Positions 8,810 to 17,911 of a DNA stretch of 31,158 bases are shown here, piece by piece. The first letter of the stretch is position 1. The number at the start of each line of letters is the position of its first letter. The notes under the pieces were generated by a model. That model searched no databases, was not told where the DNA came from, and was given only the letters and a program-made list of their open reading frames with translations. Made by a program: the position numbers and the translations under genes. The DNA comes from a virus. Location of the stretch: positions 1-31,158 of IMG/VR virus record IMGVR_UViG_3300027752_000066; one strand, 5' to 3'.

Positions 8810-9343
8810 TTATACTGCCGTTGGGTCTATCTGCGTAGCATCTCCTGTAACCGCTGCTGATAAGAAATAAGGTGCAGTTTCCTCCATACCTTCAAACGTC
8901 AAAGTAAAGCCTGAAAGGTCTCCTGCTGCTGCTCCTGTAACCACAGTTCCACCTGTAACTTCAAGCCCATTTTCAAAGCCACAAAGGAAGCTATTTCCGT
9001 AGTAGTCTACTACAACTGCATAAGGTCTTGAAACCGCAAGAGTTTGTAATTCAGATTGTGTTTTAGCATCTAAATATGTCAAAGTCAAACTTAGTGTTTG
9101 AGTGTAGAAAGTAGTTCCGTTTTCTCTTGAACTCGTTACCGAAGTTTCTAAAGATGAATTTCCTTTTACATCATATTCAAACCAAGTTGGAGCGGGTGTT
9201 CCATTTACAATAGTTGCTTCTTTTGTAGTTGCATCAACTGTAATACTATCAATCGTTCCATAGTCAGCAAATAATACTGTTTTAATTCCTCCAAATGCTG
9301 ATTTGCAAGGAACTTTTCTACCTGTCGTAAGAGTACAAGCCAT
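8810..9343 (-). CDS. Putative major tail tube protein
   Basis: A 177-residue beta-rich protein starting MACTLTTGRKVPCKSAFGG, poor in Lys/Arg and rich in Thr, Val and Gly. Composition, size and a C-terminal Ala/Thr-rich tail fit siphovirus tube subunits, and it follows the capsid gene with strong terminators on both sides, implying a separately controlled high-abundance product. Codon use is richer in GC than its neighbours, as is the capsid gene, which is common for abundant virion proteins. An alternative is a capsid decoration protein; position alone does not exclude it. Confidence 0.55.
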   Translation of the reverse strand: MACTLTTGRKVPCKSAFGGIKTVLFADYGTIDSITVDATTKEATIVNGTPAPTWFEYDVKGNSSLETSVTSSRENGTTFYTQTLSLTLTYLDAKTQSELQTLAVSRPYAVVVDYYGNSFLCGFENGLEVTGGTVVTGAAAGDLSGFTLTFEGMEETAPYFLSAAVTGDATQIDPTAV

Positions 9344-9361
9344 AATTTATATTTGTTTTAT

Positions 9362-9393
9362 AAAAAAAAGGGATAGGCAGAACCCACCCCTTT
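9362..9393 (-). terminator. Terminator after the major capsid gene
   Basis: On the minus strand AAAGGGGTGGG-TTCTG-CCTATCCCTTT forms an 11-bp stem (two G-T pairs) then a T-run of eight in total. Together with the terminator at 8758 it brackets the tail tube gene, so capsid and tube mRNA levels may be set independently. Confidence 0.85.
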
Positions 9394-9414
9394 AATATTG
9401 ATTAATTATTAATT

Positions 9415-10389
9415 TTAAGCGTAAGATACGATATCTTCTGCAATACCAAACTGTACTGCACTTGTAAATCTCATTACCATTCTAACATTGTTAGATGCAT
9501 CAAGGTCTGCCATATCTAAAACCTTCACGGTATTTGACGAATTTAAAAGTCCTGTTCCAAAATACAAGTTTGAACGTTGTGCTCCATAAATTTTATCATC
9601 TGATAATCCCTGTGCAACAAAGATTTTAACACCATTGATAGAAAGAGAACCATTGTTCCACCATTGCGTACCTTGTGCGTTTGTACCATTTGCTCCTAAG
9701 CCATTTGCTGCAAATCCACCTAATGCTTGAACATATAATTTAGCTGCTTTAGTGCTAACATAAACATAAAAATCTTCTTTACCATATAAAGAGTTTGGTA
9801 TAACTTCTACAACGTCTGATAATTTTTCAATGATGTTTGCTGATGTTAAAGCAACACTTGTAAGTGCTTGACCTGCGGGAACATCTCCTGCTACTACTGC
9901 TGCTGCAATTAACTTCTCAAAACCATCAAATGATGTGTGAGTTGCTCCTGCGGTATCACCTTGCCAAATGTTAAACTCTGTATTTTGTGCTACTTCTGCT
10001 GCAACGTGTGCAATCATAAAGTCTGCAAATTTAGGAGGTAAAGACTGTCCCAAACCATAGCCCATAGATTGACTTTCCCAATCGTTTACAAAGTCATACT
10101 TACACAATTGTAGATTTACTTGTAATTCTTTTGGCTCAATTATTCTTTCAGTTAATGTTACAGAACTGTTAGGTGAAAAATCACACCCTGCTGCACTTAC
10201 TAAAGAACCTGTTGCTAATTTCTTAATCACTTCTTTAAAAGAAATGTTTGCCTTTACAGTTAATCCACCATCATCAATAGTAGATGCAGATAGTAAAGAT
10301 GCAGCGATATACTCACCTGCAAACTCTCCCGCATAAGTTGTAGTTATGTTGGTAGTAGTTGCTAATTGTACTTTGTTTAATTTACTCAT
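9415..10389 (-). CDS. Major capsid protein
   Basis: A 324-residue protein that should form the icosahedral shell. It directly follows the protease and scaffold genes, has the low-charge, Ala/Gly/Asn-rich composition of capsid subunits, and ends with a beta-strand tail (VMRFTSAVQFGIAEDIVSYA). The segments FVNDWESQSM (about 100) and NIWQGDTAG (about 140) resemble Bacteroidota phage capsid proteins. An HK97-like fold is expected but cannot be verified by eye. A terminator hairpin starts 22 nt after the stop. Confidence 0.82.
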   Translation of the reverse strand: MSKLNKVQLATTTNITTTYAGEFAGEYIAASLLSASTIDDGGLTVKANISFKEVIKKLATGSLVSAAGCDFSPNSSVTLTERIIEPKELQVNLQLCKYDFVNDWESQSMGYGLGQSLPPKFADFMIAHVAAEVAQNTEFNIWQGDTAGATHTSFDGFEKLIAAAVVAGDVPAGQALTSVALTSANIIEKLSDVVEVIPNSLYGKEDFYVYVSTKAAKLYVQALGGFAANGLGANGTNAQGTQWWNNGSLSINGVKIFVAQGLSDDKIYGAQRSNLYFGTGLLNSSNTVKVLDMADLDASNNVRMVMRFTSAVQFGIAEDIVSYA

Positions 10390-10409
10390 TTTTTCTTATT
10401 TTTAAATTT

Positions 10410-11060
10410 TTATTTGTTTTGGTTTAATCTGTTTAATACTCTTTCTAATGCAGTCTGTCCCATTTTACTTTTTCCAAACTCTACCTTGTTAGGCTTAGGT
10501 ACTGATTCTTTTTCAGGATTGTGTTTTATTGGGTCTGCTGATGCTTGAGATAAATCTTCTGAAAACTCCTCTTTTACTGTACGAGTTTTTAAGACACCTG
10601 AATTTGCTTCCAAATCCTGCTCCTCAACATCTTCCATTTTAGATTCTTTGTTTTCCTTTAGGCTTGAAATTGCATCTTCAAGGTTTTGGATTCTTTTCTC
10701 CATTCCTTCCCAATCAGCAACATCTGCCATTTCTTTTTCCTTTTCCTCGTAGTCCTCAACTTCTAAGTCAGCAGTTTCAGCAGGTGTTTCTTCAGCAGGA
10801 ACCTCATCGCTTACTTCTTTTATTTCAGCAATTATACCTTCCTCGCTAACAACTAACAACCTACCATCTTCAAGGATATACTCACCAACAGGTAAAGCAA
10901 CCTTCTCTTTAGATTCGTCATCGGTAATAATAAATACTTCCTTTCCATCTTCAAAAGAATCGGAGGTAATTACAGTACCGTTTTCCAACTTCATTTCTTC
11001 AAGTTTTACCTCGATGTTTAGAAGTGTTTTAATTTGGTTTAACATTTCATTTGATTTCAT
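10410..11060 (-). CDS. Putative capsid scaffold protein
   Basis: A 216-residue, very acidic protein (about 75-155 is Glu-rich with a helical coiled-coil stretch EKRIQNLEDAISSLKE) and a basic C-terminal end (TALERVLNRLNQNK). Acidic, helical and ending in a basic capsid-binding tail is typical of scaffolds, and it sits between the XkdF-type protease and the capsid gene. The protease presumably removes it during maturation. Preceded by a late-leader motif that abuts the ATG. Confidence 0.75.
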   Translation of the reverse strand: MKSNEMLNQIKTLLNIEVKLEEMKLENGTVITSDSFEDGKEVFIITDDESKEKVALPVGEYILEDGRLLVVSEEGIIAEIKEVSDEVPAEETPAETADLEVEDYEEKEKEMADVADWEGMEKRIQNLEDAISSLKENKESKMEDVEEQDLEANSGVLKTRTVKEEFSEDLSQASADPIKHNPEKESVPKPNKVEFGKSKMGQTALERVLNRLNQNK

Positions 11061-11096
11061 ATTTATATAACGGATTTAATTTTAATATTTGCGTTT
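11061..11096 (-). promoter_or_regulatory. Late-leader motif abutting the scaffold start
   Basis: The minus strand contains GCAAATATTAAAATTAAA followed by TCCGTTATATAAATATG. It fills the gap after the Cys-rich 53-residue gene. Confidence 0.55.
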
Positions 11097-11258
11097 TTAC
11101 TCTGTTCTTGTTATAACTCCAATGCCCTGTGCCCTCATAGAGCCATCACAACACTTTATTGAATAAGTATTAGTATCCCAACATAAACACGCCCTGCCAC
11201 TATTATTTGGACTTGTTCGACTTGGTATAAATTGTGAATTATTTTTATTTCTTGCCAT
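11097..11258 (-). CDS. Cys-rich 53-residue protein of the capsid cluster
   Basis: A gene hidden between protease and scaffold. Its ATG overlaps the protease stop (TAATG) and it ends 37 nt before the scaffold. The product begins MARNKNNSQFIP and has a compact core ACLCWDTNTYSIKCCDG followed by RAQGIG. The C-x-C ... C-C spacing suggests metal binding or a disulphide knot. I believe similar proteins occur next to capsid genes in other Bacteroidota phages, but no function is known to me. Confidence 0.75.
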   Translation of the reverse strand: MARNKNNSQFIPSRTSPNNSGRACLCWDTNTYSIKCCDGSMRAQGIGVITRTE

Positions 11259-11851
11259 TACTTAGAAGTTAAAATATTTTTAATTTCATTTAATAGTAAG
11301 TCATCTTTTGACATTTCATTTTTAGCAGAATCCTTCATTTCCATTTTATCCGCAAAATAGCCTTCAATACTGAAACCCTTGACCTTTTTCGTTTTCACAT
11401 ACTCTTGCCAAACATCATCGTTGTTTACTTTTACTGCACCCATCCAAGTACCAACAGGAACGTCAATTCCATACAAAGCACTTTTATCTTTTTCTTTATC
11501 CTCTACAATCCAAGTCTGTACCAAACTCAAACCTTTAAGTTGGTCTTTGTGTTCTAAAGTTGAATTATTTTGATTGCTATTTTGTAGGTACATTTGAGAT
11601 GCCTTTTCAACAGTATCCTTTGAAAAAAAGATGTAGTATTCACCTTCATCTCCATTTCTATAAATAGGTTTGTCAGGTATTAATAAAGCACCCATCAATA
11701 AACGCTTCTCTTTACTTATTTCTGCAAGTTTTATTTCCTGATTTTTTAAAGCAATAAAGTCAGATTCTATGGCAGGATTTTCTACAATTGAAATTGCTTC
11801 AACTCCGATTTCATCTTGCTCATCTCCAAGTACTAATTCTATAATTCTCAT
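11258..11851 (-). CDS. Prohead protease, XkdF-like (Peptidase_S78_2 type)
   Basis: A 197-residue putative serine protease that processes scaffold and capsid proteins during head maturation. Recognisable features: MGALLIPDKPIYR (53-65), YYIFFSKDTVEKAS (72-85), STLEHKD with candidate catalytic His101, VGTWMGAVKV (133-142) and KGFSIEGYF with candidate Ser161. This matches the XkdF-type putative protease domain. The C-terminal 30 residues form a charged helical tail. Upstream lies a 35-nt gap with a late-leader motif abutting the ATG. Genes for a Cys-rich protein, scaffold and capsid follow in order. Confidence 0.82.
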   Translation of the reverse strand: MRIIELVLGDEQDEIGVEAISIVENPAIESDFIALKNQEIKLAEISKEKRLLMGALLIPDKPIYRNGDEGEYYIFFSKDTVEKASQMYLQNSNQNNSTLEHKDQLKGLSLVQTWIVEDKEKDKSALYGIDVPVGTWMGAVKVNNDDVWQEYVKTKKVKGFSIEGYFADKMEMKDSAKNEMSKDDLLLNEIKNILTSK

Positions 11852-11886
11852 ATTTATATAACGTATTTAATTTTTGTATTTGCTTT
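11852..11886 (-). promoter_or_regulatory. Late-leader motif abutting the protease start
   Basis: The minus strand contains GCAAATACAAAAATTAAA followed by TACGTTATATAAATATG. It fills the whole gap between tape measure and protease. It shares more than 30 of 40 positions with the scaffold leader. Confidence 0.55.
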
Positions 11887-14028
11887 TTAACCTATTGATG
11901 CATCTTGAATCACATTTCTATCCATCTCTTGAGCAGTACTTACATCTCCTGCAACTACAAATGCTTTTACAGGTTGTGCTTTTTGACTACCTATTGCATC
12001 TGCCAATTGGTTTGTTTCCGATGAACCAACTATATTAAATGCAGGAGGTTGAGGTGGTGCAGACTGTGAAGCACCCGCTGCAGGATTTGTTGCTGCTCCT
12101 CCCCCCGAAGATGGGTTTGTTGCCATAATAGACTTAACAGATTTAAAACCAATAGCAGCGGTTGATGCAATGTTTACAAGTTTCATAGCAAAGCCAAAAG
12201 GTGTAGTAGTCTTTGTAGCTAATTCAGCGGTAATACCTTGATAGGTGTTTATTAATGCTGATGCTGCTGCTGCTGCTTTTCCTGCTTTAGAATTTTCCCC
12301 TAAAATACCTGCTATTTTACCAAATGCAGAACCAACTGCTAAAATTTTTGTTTTTCTTAATTCATCTTCATCTGCTGCTTCAATATCTGCATATTTTTTA
12401 ATAATTGCAGCACGTTGTTCTTCTGTACCTTCTAACCTTTCAAGTTCAGCTAAAGATTCTGCTTTTTTCTCCTCTAATGTTAGTTCTTTATCCTCAATTT
12501 CTTTTTCTATAAACGCTGCTAATTTTTCGTCTTTTATTAACTGCTCATTATCTTCAATTACTTTTTTCTTTTCCTTAAATGCTGCATCCACATCAAGTAG
12601 CATCTGATTCTTTGCTTCCTCTGATAATTTTAAATCTTCTATTGCCTTTATTCTATCTTCTTTTTCTTTTTCAATAGCAGCAAATTTATTTTCTTTATCA
12701 GTTTCTATTAATGAATCCTTAAAGTCCTGCACCGCTTTTGCATCTGCAATTGCTTGGTCATCAAGTGCTTTTCTTTCTGCTGCTGCCTCCCTTTGTGCTC
12801 CAACTATTTGAGCAGTAACAGTTTTTGCCTTTGTAAGTTTTGCAGTTTCTAAGTCTATTAGTTTTGCCCTTAGTTGTGCTTCCTCGTTTAAATCTTCTGT
12901 TGTGGATTTTCCTAAATTATTTTCTGCTATTTTAGCCTTTAACCTTAACTCAGCAAGTTTAACTTCTTTGTTTGTTATTTCTTCATCAATCTTTCCTGCT
13001 TCTTTTAAGAAATCAATCCTTTGTTGTGCGGTGTAAAGTTCTTTATTTGCAGCCTTGTCTAATAGGTCAGCACGTTTTCTATTTGCTTCTGCTCTTTCAA
13101 TACCTAATTTACGTTCTAATTTATTTGCTTCTGCTCTTTGGTCTGCAATTTTAGCTGCTGCATTCCCTTCTTTTATTATTTCCGATGATAATTCTTTAGT
13201 AGCTTCTGTAACCTTTCCAATAGTATCTTTAACACCTGTTAATGTATCAACATAAGAACTACCTGCTTTTTTAGCATCATCCATCGCACCACCGAAATCT
13301 CCGCTAAATACCTTTTTAATCGCACTACCTAAAAAGCCTATTGTTTCAATTGCACTTGAAATTCTATTAGTAATGTTTTTTACAAATGCATCTTTAAAAT
13401 CAATAAGTGCTTGTTTTGGGTTTTCAAATACTGATATAATAAGTTCACCTAATGAAGCCAATCTATCTGTAAAGACACTGACAACTGAACCAATTACACC
13501 CATCATTTTAGCAAACTTATTTTGCCCTTCCTCTGATGATGTAAAAGCAGCGGTTAAAGATGTTAAAAGAATTAATAAAGCACCTATACCTGTTCCAATA
13601 ATAGCAATCTTCATAAGGTTGAAACCCTTAGTTGCACCGCCTACTGTTTTTGTAAGGTTAGTAAATCCCGAAATTGCACCGCCTGTTTTTTGGTCAATAA
13701 TACCAAGAACCCCACTGTAATCTGCTGCGTTTGCGGTTGATTCCTTTAATTCTTTATTAGCATTTTTACGTTCCTTATTTACGTTTTTTAAGCCATTTTT
13801 TTCCTCTGCTAACCTATCCTTTGTTTTTTCTATTTGGTCGTTTAGTTTCTTTCTACCTGCAAGGTCAGATTTTGATGTTTTTTTTAATTGCTTCTCATAC
13901 TGCAATAGTTCGTTTTCAATTTCATTAATTAACTCCTCTTGTGCCGAAAGGGATTTATTTAATTCATCTACATTTTTCTGTGCAGTTTCCGTTGATACCT
14001 TTAGAGTGTATTCTTTTTCTATTGCCAT
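11887..14028 (-). CDS. Tail tape measure protein
   Basis: A 713-residue protein that sets tail length and helps DNA entry. Residues 1-100 and 290-560 are long, highly charged coiled coils (Lys/Glu/Ala-rich), separated by hydrophobic segments near 135-165 (KIAIIGTGIGALLILLTSL) and followed by another near 565-625. The C-terminal part is Ala/Pro/Ser-rich. If the usual rule of about 1.5 angstrom per residue holds, the tail would be near 107 nm. The start overlaps the preceding mini-gene by 10 nt. Confidence 0.85.
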   Translation of the reverse strand: MAIEKEYTLKVSTETAQKNVDELNKSLSAQEELINEIENELLQYEKQLKKTSKSDLAGRKKLNDQIEKTKDRLAEEKNGLKNVNKERKNANKELKESTANAADYSGVLGIIDQKTGGAISGFTNLTKTVGGATKGFNLMKIAIIGTGIGALLILLTSLTAAFTSSEEGQNKFAKMMGVIGSVVSVFTDRLASLGELIISVFENPKQALIDFKDAFVKNITNRISSAIETIGFLGSAIKKVFSGDFGGAMDDAKKAGSSYVDTLTGVKDTIGKVTEATKELSSEIIKEGNAAAKIADQRAEANKLERKLGIERAEANRKRADLLDKAANKELYTAQQRIDFLKEAGKIDEEITNKEVKLAELRLKAKIAENNLGKSTTEDLNEEAQLRAKLIDLETAKLTKAKTVTAQIVGAQREAAAERKALDDQAIADAKAVQDFKDSLIETDKENKFAAIEKEKEDRIKAIEDLKLSEEAKNQMLLDVDAAFKEKKKVIEDNEQLIKDEKLAAFIEKEIEDKELTLEEKKAESLAELERLEGTEEQRAAIIKKYADIEAADEDELRKTKILAVGSAFGKIAGILGENSKAGKAAAAASALINTYQGITAELATKTTTPFGFAMKLVNIASTAAIGFKSVKSIMATNPSSGGGAATNPAAGASQSAPPQPPAFNIVGSSETNQLADAIGSQKAQPVKAFVVAGDVSTAQEMDRNVIQDASIG

Positions 14029-14159
14029 TTTATAATTGTTCTAACTTGTTTAATCGCTCCTTTAATATCTTTAGGTAAAGCGTATTTACCTTGTGCAATT
14101 TTTATATTTTCAGTATCTCCGTTTGCTATTGTAAGCAAGTCTAATATGTTTTTTATCAT
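14019..14159 (-). CDS. 46-residue protein just upstream of tape measure
   Basis: A small gene between the 737-residue tail protein (TAATG overlap) and the tape measure (10-nt overlap), so it is embedded on both sides in translationally coupled genes. The product starts MIKNILDLLTIANGDTENIK and ends with a basic helix (GAIKQVRTIIKW). No recognisable domain. Position next to the tape measure suggests a tail assembly role. Confidence 0.65.
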   Translation of the reverse strand: MIKNILDLLTIANGDTENIKIAQGKYALPKDIKGAIKQVRTIIKWQ

Positions 14160-16372
14160 TATATAACTATTTTATTTAAAAGTTGCAATTCAGATTTTCC
14201 TGTTTGTAAATTTGTTGTTATACTATTTATATTATAACTTCTTTGATTTATAACCAAAGTATCTGCCAAAGAATAAGTTTGCAAAAAACTTGTACTTAAA
14301 AAAGCATTAACTTTTGTCAATCTTCTGCCACTATTAAAAACCCCACTTATATAATTAAAATAATACTTATTGAACAAACTTTCTTGTTTTACAATTCCTG
14401 CAAATTCATCAATCTCTGCACCAAAGTTTATAGTCCTTCCAAGTTCTGCACTTGAGCCTTCTAAACTATTTGATGGTCTATTATAAGTAGAAAGTGATGC
14501 AGCAGCAGTTACAGAAGCCCCATCGATAAACGAAATTAAATCTGAACCTGTTGATTGATTTACATTTATAAATACTAAGGGAGCAGTAAGTATTGGTCGC
14601 TCATCTTTATCTACACTCCAACCCCATTGTATATTGGTTAAAGAACCTAAGTCTACATCTGTTAAACGCTCATAAACTATTTTATCAAAGTTTGTTTTCA
14701 CTACATATTTTGAACCCCTATCAGTTGTATCAATTCCACTCAAAGAAGTTGAATTTTCTAAGTTTCCGTAAACTGTATTATTTATCTCTGCAAAATTAGT
14801 AGCAAATAAAGTTTTAGGTGCCACATTTCTAAAAGCAATTTCTTCATAAGGAGGAGAAAAATCAACTGAAGAATTAGCTACATCCACTTGACTTGTAATA
14901 TCAATTACGTTTCCTGTTAAATAAAAACTATCTAAAGTCTGAACTTTTATTTTACCATCCGATTGAATAAATGCAGTAAGGTTAAACATCTTAAACAGAC
15001 TTGTTAAATATTCAAGAATAAGCATTTTTGGCATTTGGTCAGCAATAATAATTTCATCTAAAATACCTGTTGGAAGTACATTTGTTATATTGCAATATTC
15101 ATATGAATAATTAAAACCTGAAAGGATATTAACTCCATATCTTTTTTCTAAAATTAAATTTGTAGTATAGGAAAAATTTCCCGATGTAGAGGTTAAAACA
15201 AACCTGAAATTAGAAAAACTACCTGCTGCACCTAAATAAGGTGTCGTAATTGTATGCTCTGTTATTCCATCTGCTGACAAAGAGGTTGCAGAAGAAACTA
15301 CTACTGTTTGACCTGTAATATCTTCTATTGCTAAACTAAAATTACCTCCACCTATACCTATTACTTTCCATTCTACCGCAAAATCAACCGTTACTTGACC
15401 TATTGCAGGATTGAAGGAAAAAGGCTTAATTCTCCACACTCCATTTGTAATTTCGCTATGTTCACAAGCAGGGTAGCTACTGTCATAACGATAGCAAAAA
15501 GGGTTCCAACCTGAATTTGGGTTTGTCATATCTGTAATCACCATTGTATTTATTTGATTACCTGCGTAGCTTTTCCCTATATTTCCTTTAGCCCTACTCA
15601 TCCATAAATACATATTGTCATAGGTTTCATTATAATATGAAGATGTATTATCTGTGTTGAAAAAACTGTCGCCTGTTAGTTCAAAGTTTAATCCATTTCC
15701 AACACCATAAACAGATTCCGTGTATCCTGTAATCCTTTCAAGTATTGCACTAAGTTTTATGGCAGGTTTTAAATCTGTATATTTTACTCCGTGATTCTTA
15801 GTACCTGTACCGGGTGATTTGTAATGTAAGTTTCTTGCATCAGCACCTTCTGTTGCAGTGTCATAATAAAACCTTTCTGTATGTGAAATTAAAGGATATA
15901 TTATGTTTCCTGAAAATAAATTACTCTCTAATCCTAATTTTACATTTGAAATATTGTATTCGTGATTATAAGATGAATTTGCTTCAAAAACATTCTGAAG
16001 CGTAATCTCTTTTAATTTCTTTTTTAAATCAACTGTTTCCCCAAAGAAAGTAATCTTATAATTGTCAGGTCTGTTCTCTTTCATTGAAACACCATTCAAT
16101 GCAATATATCCTTTCCTAAACAAAACGCTATTTAAATAAATTTCAGCAGATTTTTTATCATTTGCATTAAACCCATTTTGAATATTAAAATTATAATAGT
16201 GTTTAAATATTTTGTTGTTTGTGGAACTTGCAGGAACAGAAAAACTCTTGGAAAAATCCGTAAAGATAGAACCAATGTCTTTTACATTCTGAATAGTTTG
16301 AGTTAAAGAAATACTTTCGTCTTTAAATAATTCAACCCTTTCTCCTTCGATATATAGTATTACTGTTTGCAT
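14159..16372 (-). CDS. Large tail protein, putative tail-associated/baseplate component
   Basis: A 737-residue structural protein. The N-terminal 120 residues contain LFKDESISLTQTIQ and IFTDFSKSFSVPAS, features I associate with a conserved Bacteroidota phage tail protein, followed by long beta-rich sequence with many Asn, Ser and Tyr. It abuts the 333-residue gene directly (stop then ATG) and precedes the tape measure. Likely a distal tail or Tal-like hub, by size and context; no enzymatic motif found. Confidence 0.62.
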   Translation of the reverse strand: MQTVILYIEGERVELFKDESISLTQTIQNVKDIGSIFTDFSKSFSVPASSTNNKIFKHYYNFNIQNGFNANDKKSAEIYLNSVLFRKGYIALNGVSMKENRPDNYKITFFGETVDLKKKLKEITLQNVFEANSSYNHEYNISNVKLGLESNLFSGNIIYPLISHTERFYYDTATEGADARNLHYKSPGTGTKNHGVKYTDLKPAIKLSAILERITGYTESVYGVGNGLNFELTGDSFFNTDNTSSYYNETYDNMYLWMSRAKGNIGKSYAGNQINTMVITDMTNPNSGWNPFCYRYDSSYPACEHSEITNGVWRIKPFSFNPAIGQVTVDFAVEWKVIGIGGGNFSLAIEDITGQTVVVSSATSLSADGITEHTITTPYLGAAGSFSNFRFVLTSTSGNFSYTTNLILEKRYGVNILSGFNYSYEYCNITNVLPTGILDEIIIADQMPKMLILEYLTSLFKMFNLTAFIQSDGKIKVQTLDSFYLTGNVIDITSQVDVANSSVDFSPPYEEIAFRNVAPKTLFATNFAEINNTVYGNLENSTSLSGIDTTDRGSKYVVKTNFDKIVYERLTDVDLGSLTNIQWGWSVDKDERPILTAPLVFINVNQSTGSDLISFIDGASVTAAASLSTYNRPSNSLEGSSAELGRTINFGAEIDEFAGIVKQESLFNKYYFNYISGVFNSGRRLTKVNAFLSTSFLQTYSLADTLVINQRSYNINSITTNLQTGKSELQLLNKIVI

Positions 16373-17374
16373 TTACCTTATGTTATTTATGTAGTCAAAA
16401 GCATCTTCAAATTGTATAGTGTATTCTATTAGCCTGTCATTTACAGATGTTTTAATTTCCATATTTGAAGTCTTTACAATTACAGGAACTTGTGTAGTAG
16501 TTCCATTTGCTTCAATCGTTTTTTCAATCCAAACGTACTCACTTAATAATAGTTGCTCAAAATATTCAACTGCAAATTCAGGATAATAACCTGAACTTAA
16601 AGTTTGAGATTGTAAGGCTTGAGTATTAAATATCTTTTTAGAAGCATTTGTTAATCCGTATGTTGTATTACCTCCTGATAAAACTAATGTATTTGACTTG
16701 TAATCAGTACTTGAAGTATTTAGCTTTTTAGATTTTTTTAAGAAGAACCACAAGTCTTGCTGAACTCCGAACTTATTTATAAAAATAACCTTTGTACCTA
16801 TTCCATATTTTGTGCAATCAATTCTTTTCACTATCAAATCATTTCCTGTTCCTGAATTAGGAAAAGTTACAGTAGTACTTGAACCTGTATAAGTTTGGTA
16901 TCCTATTGAATTTGTAGATGAAACATAAGGTATTGTTCCACTTGCATTTTCAGGTACAAATATCTCGTATCTACTTTTTGAATAATCTTTTGATATTAAC
17001 CAAGCAGGAGCAGAATTTAAAAATGGTAGTGTAGGATTAGCACCTTCTAAAAAAGTTCCGTATGCTTCAAACCCAACATCTGATGAGGTTATTGTTGAGC
17101 CTACTATTGTCCCTGTGGCATTCGCTCCTGAATACTTTGTTATTACTGTACTGATTGAAACTGTTTGTGCATTGTAATTTGATACATAACTAATGTCTAA
17201 GTAATCTCTTGAAATCTCTGATATATCAAATGATGCGGTTTCCCCTTGAGCCACGTTTTTTACAATCCTATAAATTAAAACTGTATTGATTGAAATATCA
17301 AGCGATACAGAAAGAACACCCGAAGGTATTAAAGTGGATTTGAATTGTGGGTTTCTTAAAGCTAAATTTGCCAT
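16373..17374 (-). CDS. Tail structural protein, 333 aa
   Basis: A beta-rich protein starting MANLALRNPQFKSTLIPSG, with low charge and many Ser/Thr/Tyr residues. It lies between the gp10-like neck protein and the large 737-residue tail protein, immediately adjacent to the latter. Distal-tail (Dit-like) function is possible from gene order. I do not recognise diagnostic residues, so only a structural tail role is proposed. Confidence 0.58.
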   Translation of the reverse strand: MANLALRNPQFKSTLIPSGVLSVSLDISINTVLIYRIVKNVAQGETASFDISEISRDYLDISYVSNYNAQTVSISTVITKYSGANATGTIVGSTITSSDVGFEAYGTFLEGANPTLPFLNSAPAWLISKDYSKSRYEIFVPENASGTIPYVSSTNSIGYQTYTGSSTTVTFPNSGTGNDLIVKRIDCTKYGIGTKVIFINKFGVQQDLWFFLKKSKKLNTSSTDYKSNTLVLSGGNTTYGLTNASKKIFNTQALQSQTLSSGYYPEFAVEYFEQLLLSEYVWIEKTIEANGTTTQVPVIVKTSNMEIKTSVNDRLIEYTIQFEDAFDYINNIR

Positions 17375-17377
17375 TGT

Positions 17378-17911
17378 TTATTTTTTTTGTCCGAATATTA
17401 TTTGTTTCTCTATGTCCAAAGCAAATGCCTCTATAAGGTCATCAGGGAGGTTATACGCTGCCTTATTAAATGGCTTGGTAAAGAACTCGTTTCCTTTTAA
17501 TCCTTGAGCAAATATGCTCCTCTGTAAAACAAAACCCATACTTATATTACTACCCTTTGCATACTGTCCCTTTTTATTCCTGAACCTTATGTTTTTTTTC
17601 TTTGCCCAATCCGCTAACATCTGCATCGGTGGCATTTTGTTTGTGTACCTAAATCTACTTGTAGGTGCTTTTTGATATCCACCTTTAACCAAACTTGGAT
17701 TTGAACCCCTTACTCCTTCATCTACAAATTGTCCGTAGCTTTCCATTAAGAAGTCTAATAGGAACAGATTTTTTTCAACATCTAATTCATAAGATATAGA
17801 ATTGTAAAGAGCACCATTGCCTTTGTCATCTTTGCTTAAATTAGACTTGGCTTGTTGCACTACATACTTTGCGTATTTTTCTGCTACCTCTTTTAAATTC
17901 TTGTAGTCCAT
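17378..17911 (-). CDS. HK97-gp10-like tail completion/neck protein
   Basis: A 177-residue protein with a helical N-terminus (VAEKYAKYVVQQAKSNLS) and the segment ESYGQFVDEGVRGSNPSL at about 72-89, reminiscent of the FVExGT region of HK97 gp10 family members, which join heads and tails. It carries a basic central region. Its ATG overlaps the stop of the tail terminator-like gene (TAATG). The HK97 gp10 similarity is judged by eye. Confidence 0.58.
   Translation of the reverse strand: MDYKNLKEVAEKYAKYVVQQAKSNLSKDDKGNGALYNSISYELDVEKNLFLLDFLMESYGQFVDEGVRGSNPSLVKGGYQKAPTSRFRYTNKMPPMQMLADWAKKKNIRFRNKKGQYAKGSNISMGFVLQRSIFAQGLKGNEFFTKPFNKAAYNLPDDLIEAFALDIEKQIIFGQKK

Noticed and set aside
14159-14168. 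TATATAAC copies at 14160 and 19352 as late-leader motifs
   Set aside because: Both are part of coding sequence (Val-Ile-stop) and lack the CG and A-rich flank of the five true matches.
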